Source: a virus
DNA: 64,000 nucleotides
Direction: 5' to 3' (one strand)
IMG/VR virus record: IMGVR_UViG_3300004369_000005
Coordinates: 28,121 to 92,120 of that record
Shown: in pieces, positions 34,040-40,852 of the stretch
How positions within the stretch are numbered: the stretch's first letter is position 1
How the letters are laid out: the number at the start of each line of letters is the position of its first letter
The notes under the pieces: generated by a model
The model's database searches: none
What the model was told of the DNA's origin: nothing
Seen by the model: the letters and a program-made list of their open reading frames with translations, nothing else
Made by a program: the position numbers and the translations under genes

Positions 34040-34091
34040 AGTATAGGGCTCAGGAGAGCAGTTCGAGCACCTCGTGGGACAGTTCCTCAAC
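34040..34091 (-). promoter_or_regulatory. early-type promoter with upstream element
   Basis: TATACT at 34040-34045; the element GTTGAGGAACTGTCCCA starts 46 bases upstream (34075-34091). Here the element lies within the end of a coding ORF, where it also encodes VEELS. Confidence 0.5.
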
Positions 34092-34178
34092 TGGCATATC
34101 GCGTTCGATCTCGATCACATCGTATTCTTCATCGAGTTGATCCAGGAGCCAGCGGTCGAGCATAACTTCATTCATCAT
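34050..34178 (-). CDS. 42-residue acidic protein
   Basis: MMNEVMLDRWLLDQLDEEYD, then an acidic helix (IERDMPVEELSHEVLELL). The C-terminal codons contain the early promoter element. Start at 34178 or 34175. Function unknown. Confidence 0.45.
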   Translation of the reverse strand: MMNEVMLDRWLLDQLDEEYDVIEIERDMPVEELSHEVLELLS

Positions 34179-34413
34179 TGTCTTGTTTGATAATTTTGTC
34201 GTAGTTGAGATTAGCATGGTATACGTCATTGAATCTGACGCATACTTCCTTGAGAGCGGGATCTTGTTTAGGCACAGGTTTGTGCCCGACAGAGCGTAAT
34301 TGTCGCCACGTCATGACAGTATCATGAGGACGTTGTGCTTTGTAAAATGGTTCTAGCGCAGCATACTCACGAACTGTGAGTGTATGACGTGGCGGTAAAG
34401 AACCTTGTGTCAT
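34168..34413 (-). CDS. 81-residue basic hypothetical protein
   Basis: MTQGSLPPRHTLTVREYAAL, then a Lys/Arg-rich centre (QRPHDTVMTWRQLRSVGHKP). No family recognised. ATGA overlap with the upstream gene. Confidence 0.55.
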   Translation of the reverse strand: MTQGSLPPRHTLTVREYAALEPFYKAQRPHDTVMTWRQLRSVGHKPVPKQDPALKEVCVRFNDVYHANLNYDKIIKQDNDE

Positions 34414-34547
34414 ACTTCTAAAAGCGAAAATTCAATGTGGTCGCAGCATGAATCATCATCATGCAAGTCAATCATGTCAGTGTCAGTGAGACAGGTGAGT
34501 TTACCGAAGAGAAAGTCGATGAATTCGTGATCTTCTTTAGAAAACAT
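34410..34547 (-). CDS. 45-residue acidic protein
   Basis: MFSKEDHEFIDFLFGKLTCL then an Asp/Glu-rich stretch (TDMIDLHDDDSCCDHIEFSL) with paired Cys. Overlaps the upstream gene by 11 bases. Confidence 0.45.
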   Translation of the reverse strand: MFSKEDHEFIDFLFGKLTCLTDTDMIDLHDDDSCCDHIEFSLLEV

Positions 34548-34704
34548 TGGTCCAGCGAGTGTGGTTTGCTTTAGTGATACGTCCTTCTGTCAACATGTTA
34601 TCACACACATTACAGAAGACTTGAAACTTCTCTTCTCTTGTGAGTGTGTCAACACCATCACAAGTTTTCATAACCTTGAGAATGTATGCTTTGGTAGTAA
34701 TCAT
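34537..34704 (-). CDS. 55-residue hypothetical protein
   Basis: MITTKAYILKVMKTCDGVDT, then REEKFQVFCNVCDNMLTEGR; two Cys in an FCNVC motif might bind metal. TGATG junction with the upstream gene. Function unknown. Confidence 0.5.
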   Translation of the reverse strand: MITTKAYILKVMKTCDGVDTLTREEKFQVFCNVCDNMLTEGRITKANHTRWTNVF

Positions 34705-34856
34705 CAGAAGTTCAGGAGATAGGTGTTGTCAGGATAGATACCGAACTCTTCACAACGGCACTCGTAAGCAATACGCTTAAGCATCTCAATATCCATCTCT
34801 TCAATGGACTTGAGAATAGTGCGGCGCATCTGAGCGGTGATGGTGTCGTCTTTCAT
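34704..34856 (-). CDS. 50-residue hypothetical protein
   Basis: MKDDTITAQMRRTILKSIEE, then a helix (DIEMLKRIAYECRCEEFG) with two Cys. First gene after the TATACT box at 34882. Function unknown. Confidence 0.5.
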   Translation of the reverse strand: MKDDTITAQMRRTILKSIEEMDIEMLKRIAYECRCEEFGIYPDNTYLLNF

Positions 34857-34881
34857 GGGTCGTTCCCTTGACTACCTTTGT

Positions 34882-34887
34882 AGTATA
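34882..34887 (-). promoter_or_regulatory. -10 box TATACT without the spaced upstream element
   Basis: TATACT on the minus strand, 26 bases before the 34856 ATG. A GTTGAGGGACAC sequence lies upstream but at 57 bases rather than 45-48, so this promoter looks like an exception. Confidence 0.45.
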
Positions 34888-34890
34888 GAG

Positions 34891-35067
34891 TCAATCCATC
34901 TCACAGGCGAGGTATCCTAGACACTTTACCAAGTGTCCCTCAACCTCAGTATCGGACAGACCATGGCGCAATGCTGTATCACGCACCATGGCAATGGGAG
35001 CACCCCACAGCAGGTCGATCAGGAACTTCAGTTCAGAGGCGGTCAGAGGGACTTCAGCGGTCTTCAT
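34891..35067 (-). CDS. 58-residue helical protein
   Basis: MKTAEVPLTASELKFLIDLL, then WGAPIAMVRDTALRHGLSDT and GYLACEMD. A compact helical sequence, function unknown. GC-rich codon use. Confidence 0.5.
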   Translation of the reverse strand: MKTAEVPLTASELKFLIDLLWGAPIAMVRDTALRHGLSDTEVEGHLVKCLGYLACEMD

Positions 35068-35111
35068 AGGTCACAGGGGTCAGAGGGGCATTACAGGCGC
35101 TTCTAGGTGCC

Positions 35112-35393
35112 TCAGACGAACGATAGGACACTAGGGCGCATGGGTTTTAGGATCTGCATGGCACTGTAGGGTGTGGTATCATGAATGTCAACCACATCTC
35201 CTATTTTCTTTGAGTTGATAGGTGCGTAGTATTTTTTTGTGCTGGGTTTGTAGAATCCCCAGATGGATTTAACTTGCTCGGAAGTGTAACTAAATTGATA
35301 GTGGTTAACAATCCAAATACGAACAATACCACGACTGGGAGTGTCATATTCGTAAGAATATCCTTTAGGCGGGACATGAGGGAACTCTAGCAT
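35112..35393 (-). CDS. 93-residue hypothetical protein
   Basis: MLEFPHVPPKGYSYEYDTPS..., then a beta segment (GIVRIWIVNHYQFSY) and a basic region (YKPSTKKYYAPINSKKIGDV). Similar proteins recur in cyanophages as I recall, unnamed. TGATG junction with the next gene upstream. Confidence 0.65.
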   Translation of the reverse strand: MLEFPHVPPKGYSYEYDTPSRGIVRIWIVNHYQFSYTSEQVKSIWGFYKPSTKKYYAPINSKKIGDVVDIHDTTPYSAMQILKPMRPSVLSFV

Positions 35394-35635
35394 CAGCAGT
35401 AAACAGGAGAGTAATCTTTGCCAGTGTATGCTTCAGTGTTGAAATCAGTAACCTCAGCACCGTTGGCAAGATAGTTGCGGATGTCGTAGAGAGCGTCAGA
35501 CTTGACACGAGTGGTGAAAGAAGTCATCTGCTGAGAGAGTTCTTCAGTGGGGTGCCAGATCACACGCTTGACGAAACGCTTGCCACCAGCGACGGGGAAG
35601 AAGTCAACCTGGGTGGCAGAGGTTTGGAGTTGCAT
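35393..35635 (-). CDS. 80-residue hypothetical protein
   Basis: MQLQTSATQVDFFPVAGGKR, then FVKRVIWHPTEELSQQMTSF and YLANGAEVTDF. No family recognised. The ATG follows a TATAAT box that abuts a palindrome. Confidence 0.65.
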   Translation of the reverse strand: MQLQTSATQVDFFPVAGGKRFVKRVIWHPTEELSQQMTSFTTRVKSDALYDIRNYLANGAEVTDFNTEAYTGKDYSPVYC

Positions 35636-35658
35636 GGGTGTCTCTCGATTACCTTGTA

Positions 35659-35713
35659 ATTATAGGGTGTGCTCCGCGCTTGCGGAGCGTGGCGCGGACA
35701 GTTTGCGAACTGT
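35659..35713 (-). promoter_or_regulatory. early promoter overlapped by two palindromes
   Basis: TATAAT at 35659-35664. Directly upstream, covering the usual -35 zone, is GCTCCGC-GCTT-GCGGAGC (35671-35688). Further up is ACAGTT-4-AACTGT (35698-35713), whose second arm lies in the GTT...AACTG early element 46 bases before the -10 box. It could be a repressor operator. Confidence 0.55.
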
Positions 35714-36363
35714 CACACCAGTTTGTCGATGAGGAACTCTGAAAGAGCGGTCCAATCAGGACAGGTAACATCATGGCAGTAAGTCATACCAGCAGCATTA
35801 CCACGTTTTTGCTGAAGAATACGGAAGTCCCACTTATATTTGTCTTTGCGTGACTTGCTAGTAGAATTATCACGGAGAGTTGGTTTAGTACCAAAAACAG
35901 GATGCTGAGATTCAAAGAAAAGATCTTTCTTCTGGTCGAAAATAGTGATCCACACTGTATTATACTGAAAATCAATGAAAACCAGTTTATCACACGGATC
36001 ACCCTTACTGATAAGATTCTCGTGTTGCCAACTCTCACTCTTACCATAACGTGACGCTTTCACTTCAATACGAATTTTCTTACCTTTATGCGTAAACCAC
36101 AAATCGTATGTACCATCGCCTGCGTTGGTGTTTTTATCACCGTCCCACTGAATATCAAAGTAAGTAAGAGCACCGATAAGGTTATACAAATACATCTCAC
36201 CCCACTTACCAGTGTCATCTGCACCGCCACGAGTAGCAAGAAACTCAAAAGGAGAACCTACCCAATAGGTACGAGAAAGAATCTCCTCCTCCATAGTCTG
36301 CAAGGTGCTACTCAAAGCAGAATTTGCCTTATCAATATTTAATTGAAATTGTGTGGCGGTCAT
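35713..36363 (-). CDS. PD-(D/E)XK-family nuclease
   Basis: 216 residues from MTATQFQLNI. The catalytic core of restriction-endonuclease-like proteins is clear: a helix with Glu in GKWGEMYLYNLIGA (Glu57), then GDGTYDLWFTHKGKKIRIEV-K, giving Asp87 and the E-x-K pair Glu100/Lys102. The downstream KLVFIDF strand fits the fold. It could degrade host DNA, process phage DNA or act in repair; the sequence does not decide between these. The start follows a promoter; a longer frame (to 36396) would include the -10 box. No methylase partner is visible. Confidence 0.8.
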   Translation of the reverse strand: MTATQFQLNIDKANSALSSTLQTMEEEILSRTYWVGSPFEFLATRGGADDTGKWGEMYLYNLIGALTYFDIQWDGDKNTNAGDGTYDLWFTHKGKKIRIEVKASRYGKSESWQHENLISKGDPCDKLVFIDFQYNTVWITIFDQKKDLFFESQHPVFGTKPTLRDNSTSKSRKDKYKWDFRILQQKRGNAAGMTYCHDVTCPDWTALSEFLIDKLV

Positions 36364-36384
36364 GGGTGAATTGCTTTGATACAG

Positions 36385-36438
36385 ATAGTATGGCATGAAA
36401 AAGGGGTGCCGTCAAGCACCCCGAACCAGTTCCTCAAC
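36385..36438 (-). promoter_or_regulatory. early promoter of the nuclease gene with upstream element
   Basis: TACTAT (36385-36390) has a GTTGAGGAACTGGTTCG element exactly 48 bases upstream (36422-36438). A TTGACG lies between them with a 19-base gap to TACTAT (17 to an overlapping CATACT), so this site combines a -35-like box and the element. Confidence 0.6.
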
Positions 36439-36485
36439 TGTCACCCCAGATCGGGTGGAGTTCTGTTTTAGCATGTTCTGTCATG

Positions 36486-36755
36486 TTAACATGCTGCTCC
36501 CACATAATCGCATCCTCTAGATTGTAGAAAATAGCTTGTTGTTTCGCTTGTCCCTTCTTCTTGTTCTTCATCCACACAACTGCGTACTTCATGCCAATAA
36601 TCACGATAAACTACAAGATTTGCTTGGTATCTACCATTACGCTTTTGCTTATCTGGTAGATCAATAAAACAGATTGTGATATAATCATCACAAATGAAGT
36701 TCACCCACCCTTTAGTGTGGTGATACTGGACCATCATACCATACTCAAACTTCAT
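36486..36755 (-). CDS. 89-residue hypothetical protein
   Basis: MKFEYGMMVQYHHTKGWVNF, then ICDDYITICFIDLPDKQKRN. The 'GWVNFICDDYITIC' segment reads like a recurring small cyanophage domain; function unknown. Confidence 0.65.
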   Translation of the reverse strand: MKFEYGMMVQYHHTKGWVNFICDDYITICFIDLPDKQKRNGRYQANLVVYRDYWHEVRSCVDEEQEEGTSETTSYFLQSRGCDYVGAAC

Positions 36756-36958
36756 CAGTCAATTTCTTCGAATGCCTTACGGTTAGCATTCTTTGGATCA
36801 GGGAGTCTAAACATAGTTTTCAAATCATTGAGATCATTAATTTGTTCTTGCAATTTATCTAATTGATTTTGTAGAATCTGAAAGTTATGATCGTTGTTAT
36901 TTTGTAACATCAACAAGTTTTTTACTGCTGTTTTAAAATCTTCTTCAGTCATTGTCAT
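36755..36958 (-). CDS. 67-residue coiled-coil protein
   Basis: MTMTEEDFKTAVKNLLMLQN, then a heptad helix (FQILQNQLDKLQEQINDLND) and a short tail. The one-base overlap with the next gene suggests coupling. Function unknown. Confidence 0.6.
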   Translation of the reverse strand: MTMTEEDFKTAVKNLLMLQNNNDHNFQILQNQLDKLQEQINDLNDLKTMFRLPDPKNANRKAFEEID

Positions 36959-36961
36959 TAA

Positions 36962-37264
36962 TTAGGATCTATTAGGTAATTTATCATATTGCCATTTTTC
37001 AGCAAGTTCATCTGCAAAGTCAACCTCACGATTACCCATCATCAAAGATTTTAGCACAGTTGCCTTCTCCATGCCTTTTCTGTGATAATCTATCACATCT
37101 TGGATGCAAGATAGCATCTCTTCATATGCTCGTCTGCTTGATACTTTCTCATCTTGGAGGTAATCATCGATGCAATCTTGCATACGATCTTTGCGCTGCG
37201 TTTCATACTCTTTCTGCCAATAGTTATCGGAAACTTGAATGTCAGGGCGTCCTTCAATAGTCAT
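36962..37264 (-). CDS. 100-residue hypothetical protein
   Basis: MTIEGRPDIQVSDNYWQKEY..., an Arg/Asp-rich helical protein ending in AEKWQYDKLPNRS. TAATG overlap with the upstream gene. Function unknown. Confidence 0.6.
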   Translation of the reverse strand: MTIEGRPDIQVSDNYWQKEYETQRKDRMQDCIDDYLQDEKVSSRRAYEEMLSCIQDVIDYHRKGMEKATVLKSLMMGNREVDFADELAEKWQYDKLPNRS

Positions 37265-37452
37265 TAGTTGAATTCCTCGTTGCGACGTTTGTCAAGATAA
37301 GCAATAATTTCACCACGCCATTCCATCAACTCATGGTAACATTTCTGCTCGTGAGCGTCCTGACGTAATTGATGATCTGGTTTCAATACACTCTCATAAA
37401 AAATATGAAATGCATCGCGACGTTTTTCGTGCTTTGGTAGATCCCAGTTCAT
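37264..37452 (-). CDS. 62-residue basic helical protein
   Basis: MNWDLPKHEKRRDAFHIFYE, then RQDAHEQKCYHELMEWRGEI. First gene of the small-gene region. Function unknown. Confidence 0.6.
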   Translation of the reverse strand: MNWDLPKHEKRRDAFHIFYESVLKPDHQLRQDAHEQKCYHELMEWRGEIIAYLDKRRNEEFN

Positions 37453-37488
37453 AGTAGTTTAGCGTGGTTCAATGTATTTTAGATGATT

Positions 37489-37516
37489 GTGTGAGGATAT
37501 CTGTATATACTCACAC
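37489..37516 (-). terminator. hairpin after the halogenase gene, weak terminator candidate
   Basis: GTGTGAG and CTCACAC arms, extended inward by ATAT pairs with one mismatch, lie about 15 bases after the halogenase-like gene's stop. There is no clear T-run, so termination is uncertain. Confidence 0.4.
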
Positions 37517-37520
37517 TTTC

Positions 37521-38648
37521 TTAACTATTGACCCCATCATGCCATTGCTTGAACGACATGCGAGGCCAGATTCCATACTCAACTCCTGCGAGATTCTTAG
37601 AGTTTAACACTTCATATGGGTGAGCGACTGCCTGGGTGTGATACTTTACAAACTGGTAGTCTGGGTTGAATGGCAGTGTCTTAGCATAGTTCCAAAATGG
37701 TGTCTCAAATTGAGACCCATACTGATAATGCCACAAGATGAATGTTTCAAGTTGTTTCATTATAGCGCGGATGCTAGCATCTTGTGCTTCCTTTGACTTT
37801 CCATTAACAATGTGATCCCATGCATGTCCTGCAACATTACGATAAAACGTTGTAGATGTTGCCTCCAATGGTTCTAAGAATGCAAAGCGATTACCATTGA
37901 GAATAGTCCTCTCACCAGAGAACATAGACTTACAAATGTAATTGCGAAACCGCAATACATCATCAATATCACTCTCTATGATATTGAATCTATCAAGAAA
38001 ATCTTCTCTTGCTTCCTCATCAGTTGTGATAGTATTATTATACAGATAACCATATGAAATACTATCATCATTAGGGATGACAAACGTCCACCCATGTGGT
38101 GTGGCAACACATTTTGTGTCACGCAGATCAGGATCAGCACCATCAGCAAATGCAATGATAGCAGAGTTATGTGGATTGATTAATGTATCATAATCATCCC
38201 AGTTGTTGTAGTGTTTACCACGACAATCAAAAATGTAATCAGCATCTATTTCTGATTCAGGATCTTCAATTGCTTTCTCTACCACATTCACATACTGTGA
38301 GTTTCTTACTTTTTCAGATAATTTGTAAGTTTGGAAATGACATGCAATACTATCCATGAAGAACTTGTGATAGATATGCTTTTGCTTCTTTCCCCAGTTT
38401 TCATAAAGAATACCAAGTTTCAAAGTAGCACCAATGTCATTATTCCACCAGTCCATGTTAAGTGACGATGAAATCAATTGTAATACATCTGGTGTGGTGC
38501 TCTGCCCTACCTTTTCAATAGGACAGTTAGGATCATGATACATATCAATCTCAAATTGATTAGTACCATACTTGCCACCATAATAACCAAAGTTCAATGC
38601 TGTAATAGATCCAGCATTACCACTACCAACAATAGCAATCTTCTTCAT
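37521..38648 (-). CDS. flavin-dependent tryptophan-halogenase-like protein
   Basis: 375 residues. FAD-binding GSGNAG is at 8-13. The halogenase 'G.sT.P' motif appears as GQSTTP (48-53), with the catalytic-type Lys in GATLKLGILYENW (Lys77, equivalent to PrnA Lys79). YIFDCRGKHYN and RFAFLEPLEATST (254-266) match the later family motifs. The signature GWxWxIP is GWTFVIP (186-192): the second Trp is Phe. Bacterial PrnA/RebH enzymes have about 530 residues, so this is a short version; lacking partner genes, it may be a monooxygenase or a halogenase of unknown substrate. Such genes occur in T4-like cyanophages. It overlaps the PKHD oxygenase by four bases, so the two are coupled. Confidence 0.82.
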   Translation of the reverse strand: MKKIAIVGSGNAGSITALNFGYYGGKYGTNQFEIDMYHDPNCPIEKVGQSTTPDVLQLISSSLNMDWWNNDIGATLKLGILYENWGKKQKHIYHKFFMDSIACHFQTYKLSEKVRNSQYVNVVEKAIEDPESEIDADYIFDCRGKHYNNWDDYDTLINPHNSAIIAFADGADPDLRDTKCVATPHGWTFVIPNDDSISYGYLYNNTITTDEEAREDFLDRFNIIESDIDDVLRFRNYICKSMFSGERTILNGNRFAFLEPLEATSTTFYRNVAGHAWDHIVNGKSKEAQDASIRAIMKQLETFILWHYQYGSQFETPFWNYAKTLPFNPDYQFVKYHTQAVAHPYEVLNSKNLAGVEYGIWPRMSFKQWHDGVNS

Positions 38649-39319
38649 TTATATGCTGGTCCCCACGCCCACGCTACAAGTGTACGTCTCTTACCAGATA
38701 GAACATGATCTACCTTGTGATTCATCATCGATGGGAATACAAGAATATCTCCCTTGTTTAATCTAACAGTTTGGTAATCAATCTCCCCTTTACGTAGACA
38801 AGCAAACTGAAAATCTCCTCCTTCGAAGTCTTCACCCTGTTGATCTAACATAATAGTCATCGACAGTTTTCTGCACGTTCTAGGATCTCCTGGTGCCATT
38901 AGATGATCGTTGTGCCAATCATAGTGACCCCCAAAAGTTTCTTCATATACATCAGAAGTAAGATTCTCTGGTTCTTCATACTCACTGTATTGAACTTCTT
39001 CAACACCAGACAGTGCGAATTGCCAATCTGGATCAGACTCATTAGCACTAGCAAACTGCAACTCAACTAATGACAAAAAGAAAGGATCACCCAACCATGA
39101 GATCTTTGACTTTCTGATCTTTTCGTCTATTGATTTGTCATCATTAACTGCTCCTGGTTGCATTACAAGATCCATACCCTTCAGGCGTTCTTCGATCAAT
39201 TCGATAGCATCATCAGGTAATGTAGCAACTTTATATTTTTCAAACTGTTGAAACTGAAAGTCAATTATGTTTTCTCCTTCAGCATCATATAGAACGCTAC
39301 CTTTAGAAGCAACTTCCAT
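38645..39319 (-). CDS. PKHD-type 2-oxoglutarate/Fe(II) hydroxylase
   Basis: 224 residues with a clear C-terminal 2OG domain: GGHYDWHNDHL with His136 and Asp138, RKLSMTIMLDQQGEDFEGGD, GDILVFPSMMNHKVDHV with His201, and GKRRTLVAWAWGP with Arg211. This matches the PKHD/PiuC-type 'H.D...R.lS..i.L....eGGdf.......GdlvvFPs...H.v.pV..G.R.....W'. The N-terminal 80 residues are a separate alpha/beta region. It is the partner, by overlap, of the halogenase-like flavoprotein, so the two may act on one substrate. Confidence 0.88.
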   Translation of the reverse strand: MEVASKGSVLYDAEGENIIDFQFQQFEKYKVATLPDDAIELIEERLKGMDLVMQPGAVNDDKSIDEKIRKSKISWLGDPFFLSLVELQFASANESDPDWQFALSGVEEVQYSEYEEPENLTSDVYEETFGGHYDWHNDHLMAPGDPRTCRKLSMTIMLDQQGEDFEGGDFQFACLRKGEIDYQTVRLNKGDILVFPSMMNHKVDHVLSGKRRTLVAWAWGPAYK

Positions 39320-39561
39320 TATTCATCTCCTCCATCATCATCTACTCGATCAACTGATGCAATATCACATACAGGAACTTCATGTTCCCCTCCAATAAGA
39401 TACCATGGCATGATCTGACCGTGGTATTCTGGGTGTGCTTGGTAATCTTCAGGATATACACGATCACCAAGATACTTCACTTCAGTATCTGGAATGTTAT
39501 GCTCTCGCAGCATTGCTTGCAACTGCAAGTGAATTAACTCTGGTGCTGATGGTACTTTCAT
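39319..39561 (-). CDS. 80-residue hypothetical protein
   Basis: MKVPSAPELIHLQLQAMLRE, then a beta segment (VKYLGDRVYPEDYQAHPEYH) and an Asp-rich end. One-base overlap with the PKHD gene. Function unknown. Confidence 0.6.
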   Translation of the reverse strand: MKVPSAPELIHLQLQAMLREHNIPDTEVKYLGDRVYPEDYQAHPEYHGQIMPWYLIGGEHEVPVCDIASVDRVDDDGGDE

Positions 39562-39593
39562 TTAGATCACATTTCAACATTCGCAGCATAACA

Positions 39594-39953
39594 TCAATTA
39601 GGTGGTGCTGTCAACCCCGTGGTATTTGCGTTCCACCATGTGAAGTCACCGTTTTCATCCATGACATAACAGCGCCAGTAATAGTCTGGATCAGGACAAT
39701 TTTCTTCTGATGGGAACCATGCTGCTGCTTCTTCTGCTGCTAGATCAGATGATGCTACCTCAATAATATCCCATTGACCTGTTGCTTTCATCATGTCAAG
39801 GACATTATCATCAGTAAACTCTTCATACCAAGCAAAGATATCTGCCTTCTTATCTTCAGGAATTGGAGTCAGTCTGTAAAAATAAATCAACGATGTCTTT
39901 TTAGTTTTACAATAGAACTCCATTAAGTCGGCATAGTTAATCCAATCATTCAT
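39594..39953 (-). CDS. 119-residue hypothetical protein
   Basis: MNDWINYADLMEFYCKTKKT..., then a Trp- and acidic-rich body (AWFPSEENCPDPDYYWRCYV, DENGDFTWWNANTTGL). ATG at 39953 overlaps the assembly-chaperone stop by eight bases; the longer frame starts with TTG. It could be a tail-fibre-associated factor, from position only. Confidence 0.6.
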   Translation of the reverse strand: MNDWINYADLMEFYCKTKKTSLIYFYRLTPIPEDKKADIFAWYEEFTDDNVLDMMKATGQWDIIEVASSDLAAEEAAAWFPSEENCPDPDYYWRCYVMDENGDFTWWNANTTGLTAPPN

Positions 39954-40818
39954 TTGTATCAGCCTCAATCATTTGCAATAGATTTCTCAAATATGCTTCT
40001 GCCTCTTGCTTGCTGGCAGTAGCAATTGGTGTGACTTCATCCCAAACTGCACCAGATTCTTTAAGTGCATCCATAAAAGTATTAATATATACACCTTCAC
40101 TGAGATTTCTAACAATCAAATAAGATGAGAACTTCTCAGTAAATGTAGCAAGATAATGACTTGCTAATGGCACAAATTGATCTGCTGAGTCTAGGTATCC
40201 AATGTTTGGATCTTTCTCCAACCAGATTTTCTTATAGTAATTGGGACTAATTGGAAACTTAACATCACCCGCCTCACCAGTTGGTACAGACACAGGGATG
40301 TCTCTTAGTTTCTGTCTGTATAATCTATACAATGCTTTCTCCTCATCACTAACAGGAGAATCTTCAATGAAAACATAATCTGTTTCAGCAAGAAGGAAAT
40401 TACGTGCAAGTCTAACTGTCAACCAGTTGACTTGTGTAGTCATTGCTCTGATCTTAGCAAACTCATTATCATACTGAATATTTTCTAATGACTCAATTAG
40501 AAAAAACGTTTCTTTTAACTTTTGATAGACCGCTTTGCCTTCAGCAATACGATCTACCTCCAACATAGTAAATTCATAATCTTTCCAGAAGTATTCTCCT
40601 GTCTTATGATCCTTTCTATACTTACGTCTTTGGCACATGTAAGTATCATTAGAATACCAGACAAAGTATACTAACTTGTCTCTATCAGAATCCCATGTAG
40701 GATATAGCATAGGTGCAATTTCATCATTATAATATCCATCGGGGACAACCTTAGTCACATTGTTATATGTGATTGTCCTTGCGACAGCATCTAATTGCAA
40801 AATAGTTTGTTGAGCCAT
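39946..40818 (-). CDS. tail fibre assembly chaperone-like protein
   Basis: 290 residues. Near the middle, RLARNFLLAETDYVFIEDSP, then EKALYRLYRQKLRDIPVSVP matches the phage tail-assembly-chaperone (APC) pattern 'R...L..tDw...........yr.YR..LRdip'. The N-terminal half is aromatic and acidic, and the C-terminal half is helical. It follows the collar genes, where tail-fibre chaperones normally sit, and has its own late promoter. It probably helps fold or attach the adhesins encoded upstream. Confidence 0.7.
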   Translation of the reverse strand: MAQQTILQLDAVARTITYNNVTKVVPDGYYNDEIAPMLYPTWDSDRDKLVYFVWYSNDTYMCQRRKYRKDHKTGEYFWKDYEFTMLEVDRIAEGKAVYQKLKETFFLIESLENIQYDNEFAKIRAMTTQVNWLTVRLARNFLLAETDYVFIEDSPVSDEEKALYRLYRQKLRDIPVSVPTGEAGDVKFPISPNYYKKIWLEKDPNIGYLDSADQFVPLASHYLATFTEKFSSYLIVRNLSEGVYINTFMDALKESGAVWDEVTPIATASKQEAEAYLRNLLQMIEADTNE

Positions 40819-40845
40819 GTCCTCACAGAGTTATTTCCTCAAGTA

Positions 40846-40852
40846 TATTTAG
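40846..40852 (-). promoter_or_regulatory. late promoter (CTAAATA) before the chaperone gene
   Basis: CTAAATA overlaps the TAA of the glycine-rich tail gene, 28 bases before the chaperone ATG (GAGGAC immediately before it). The overlap with a stop codon is the same arrangement as at gp8. Confidence 0.6.

Noticed and set aside
35671-35713. Terminator between the nuclease gene and the next gene
   Set aside because: Both hairpins lack a T-run and the next promoter starts immediately; an operator fits better.
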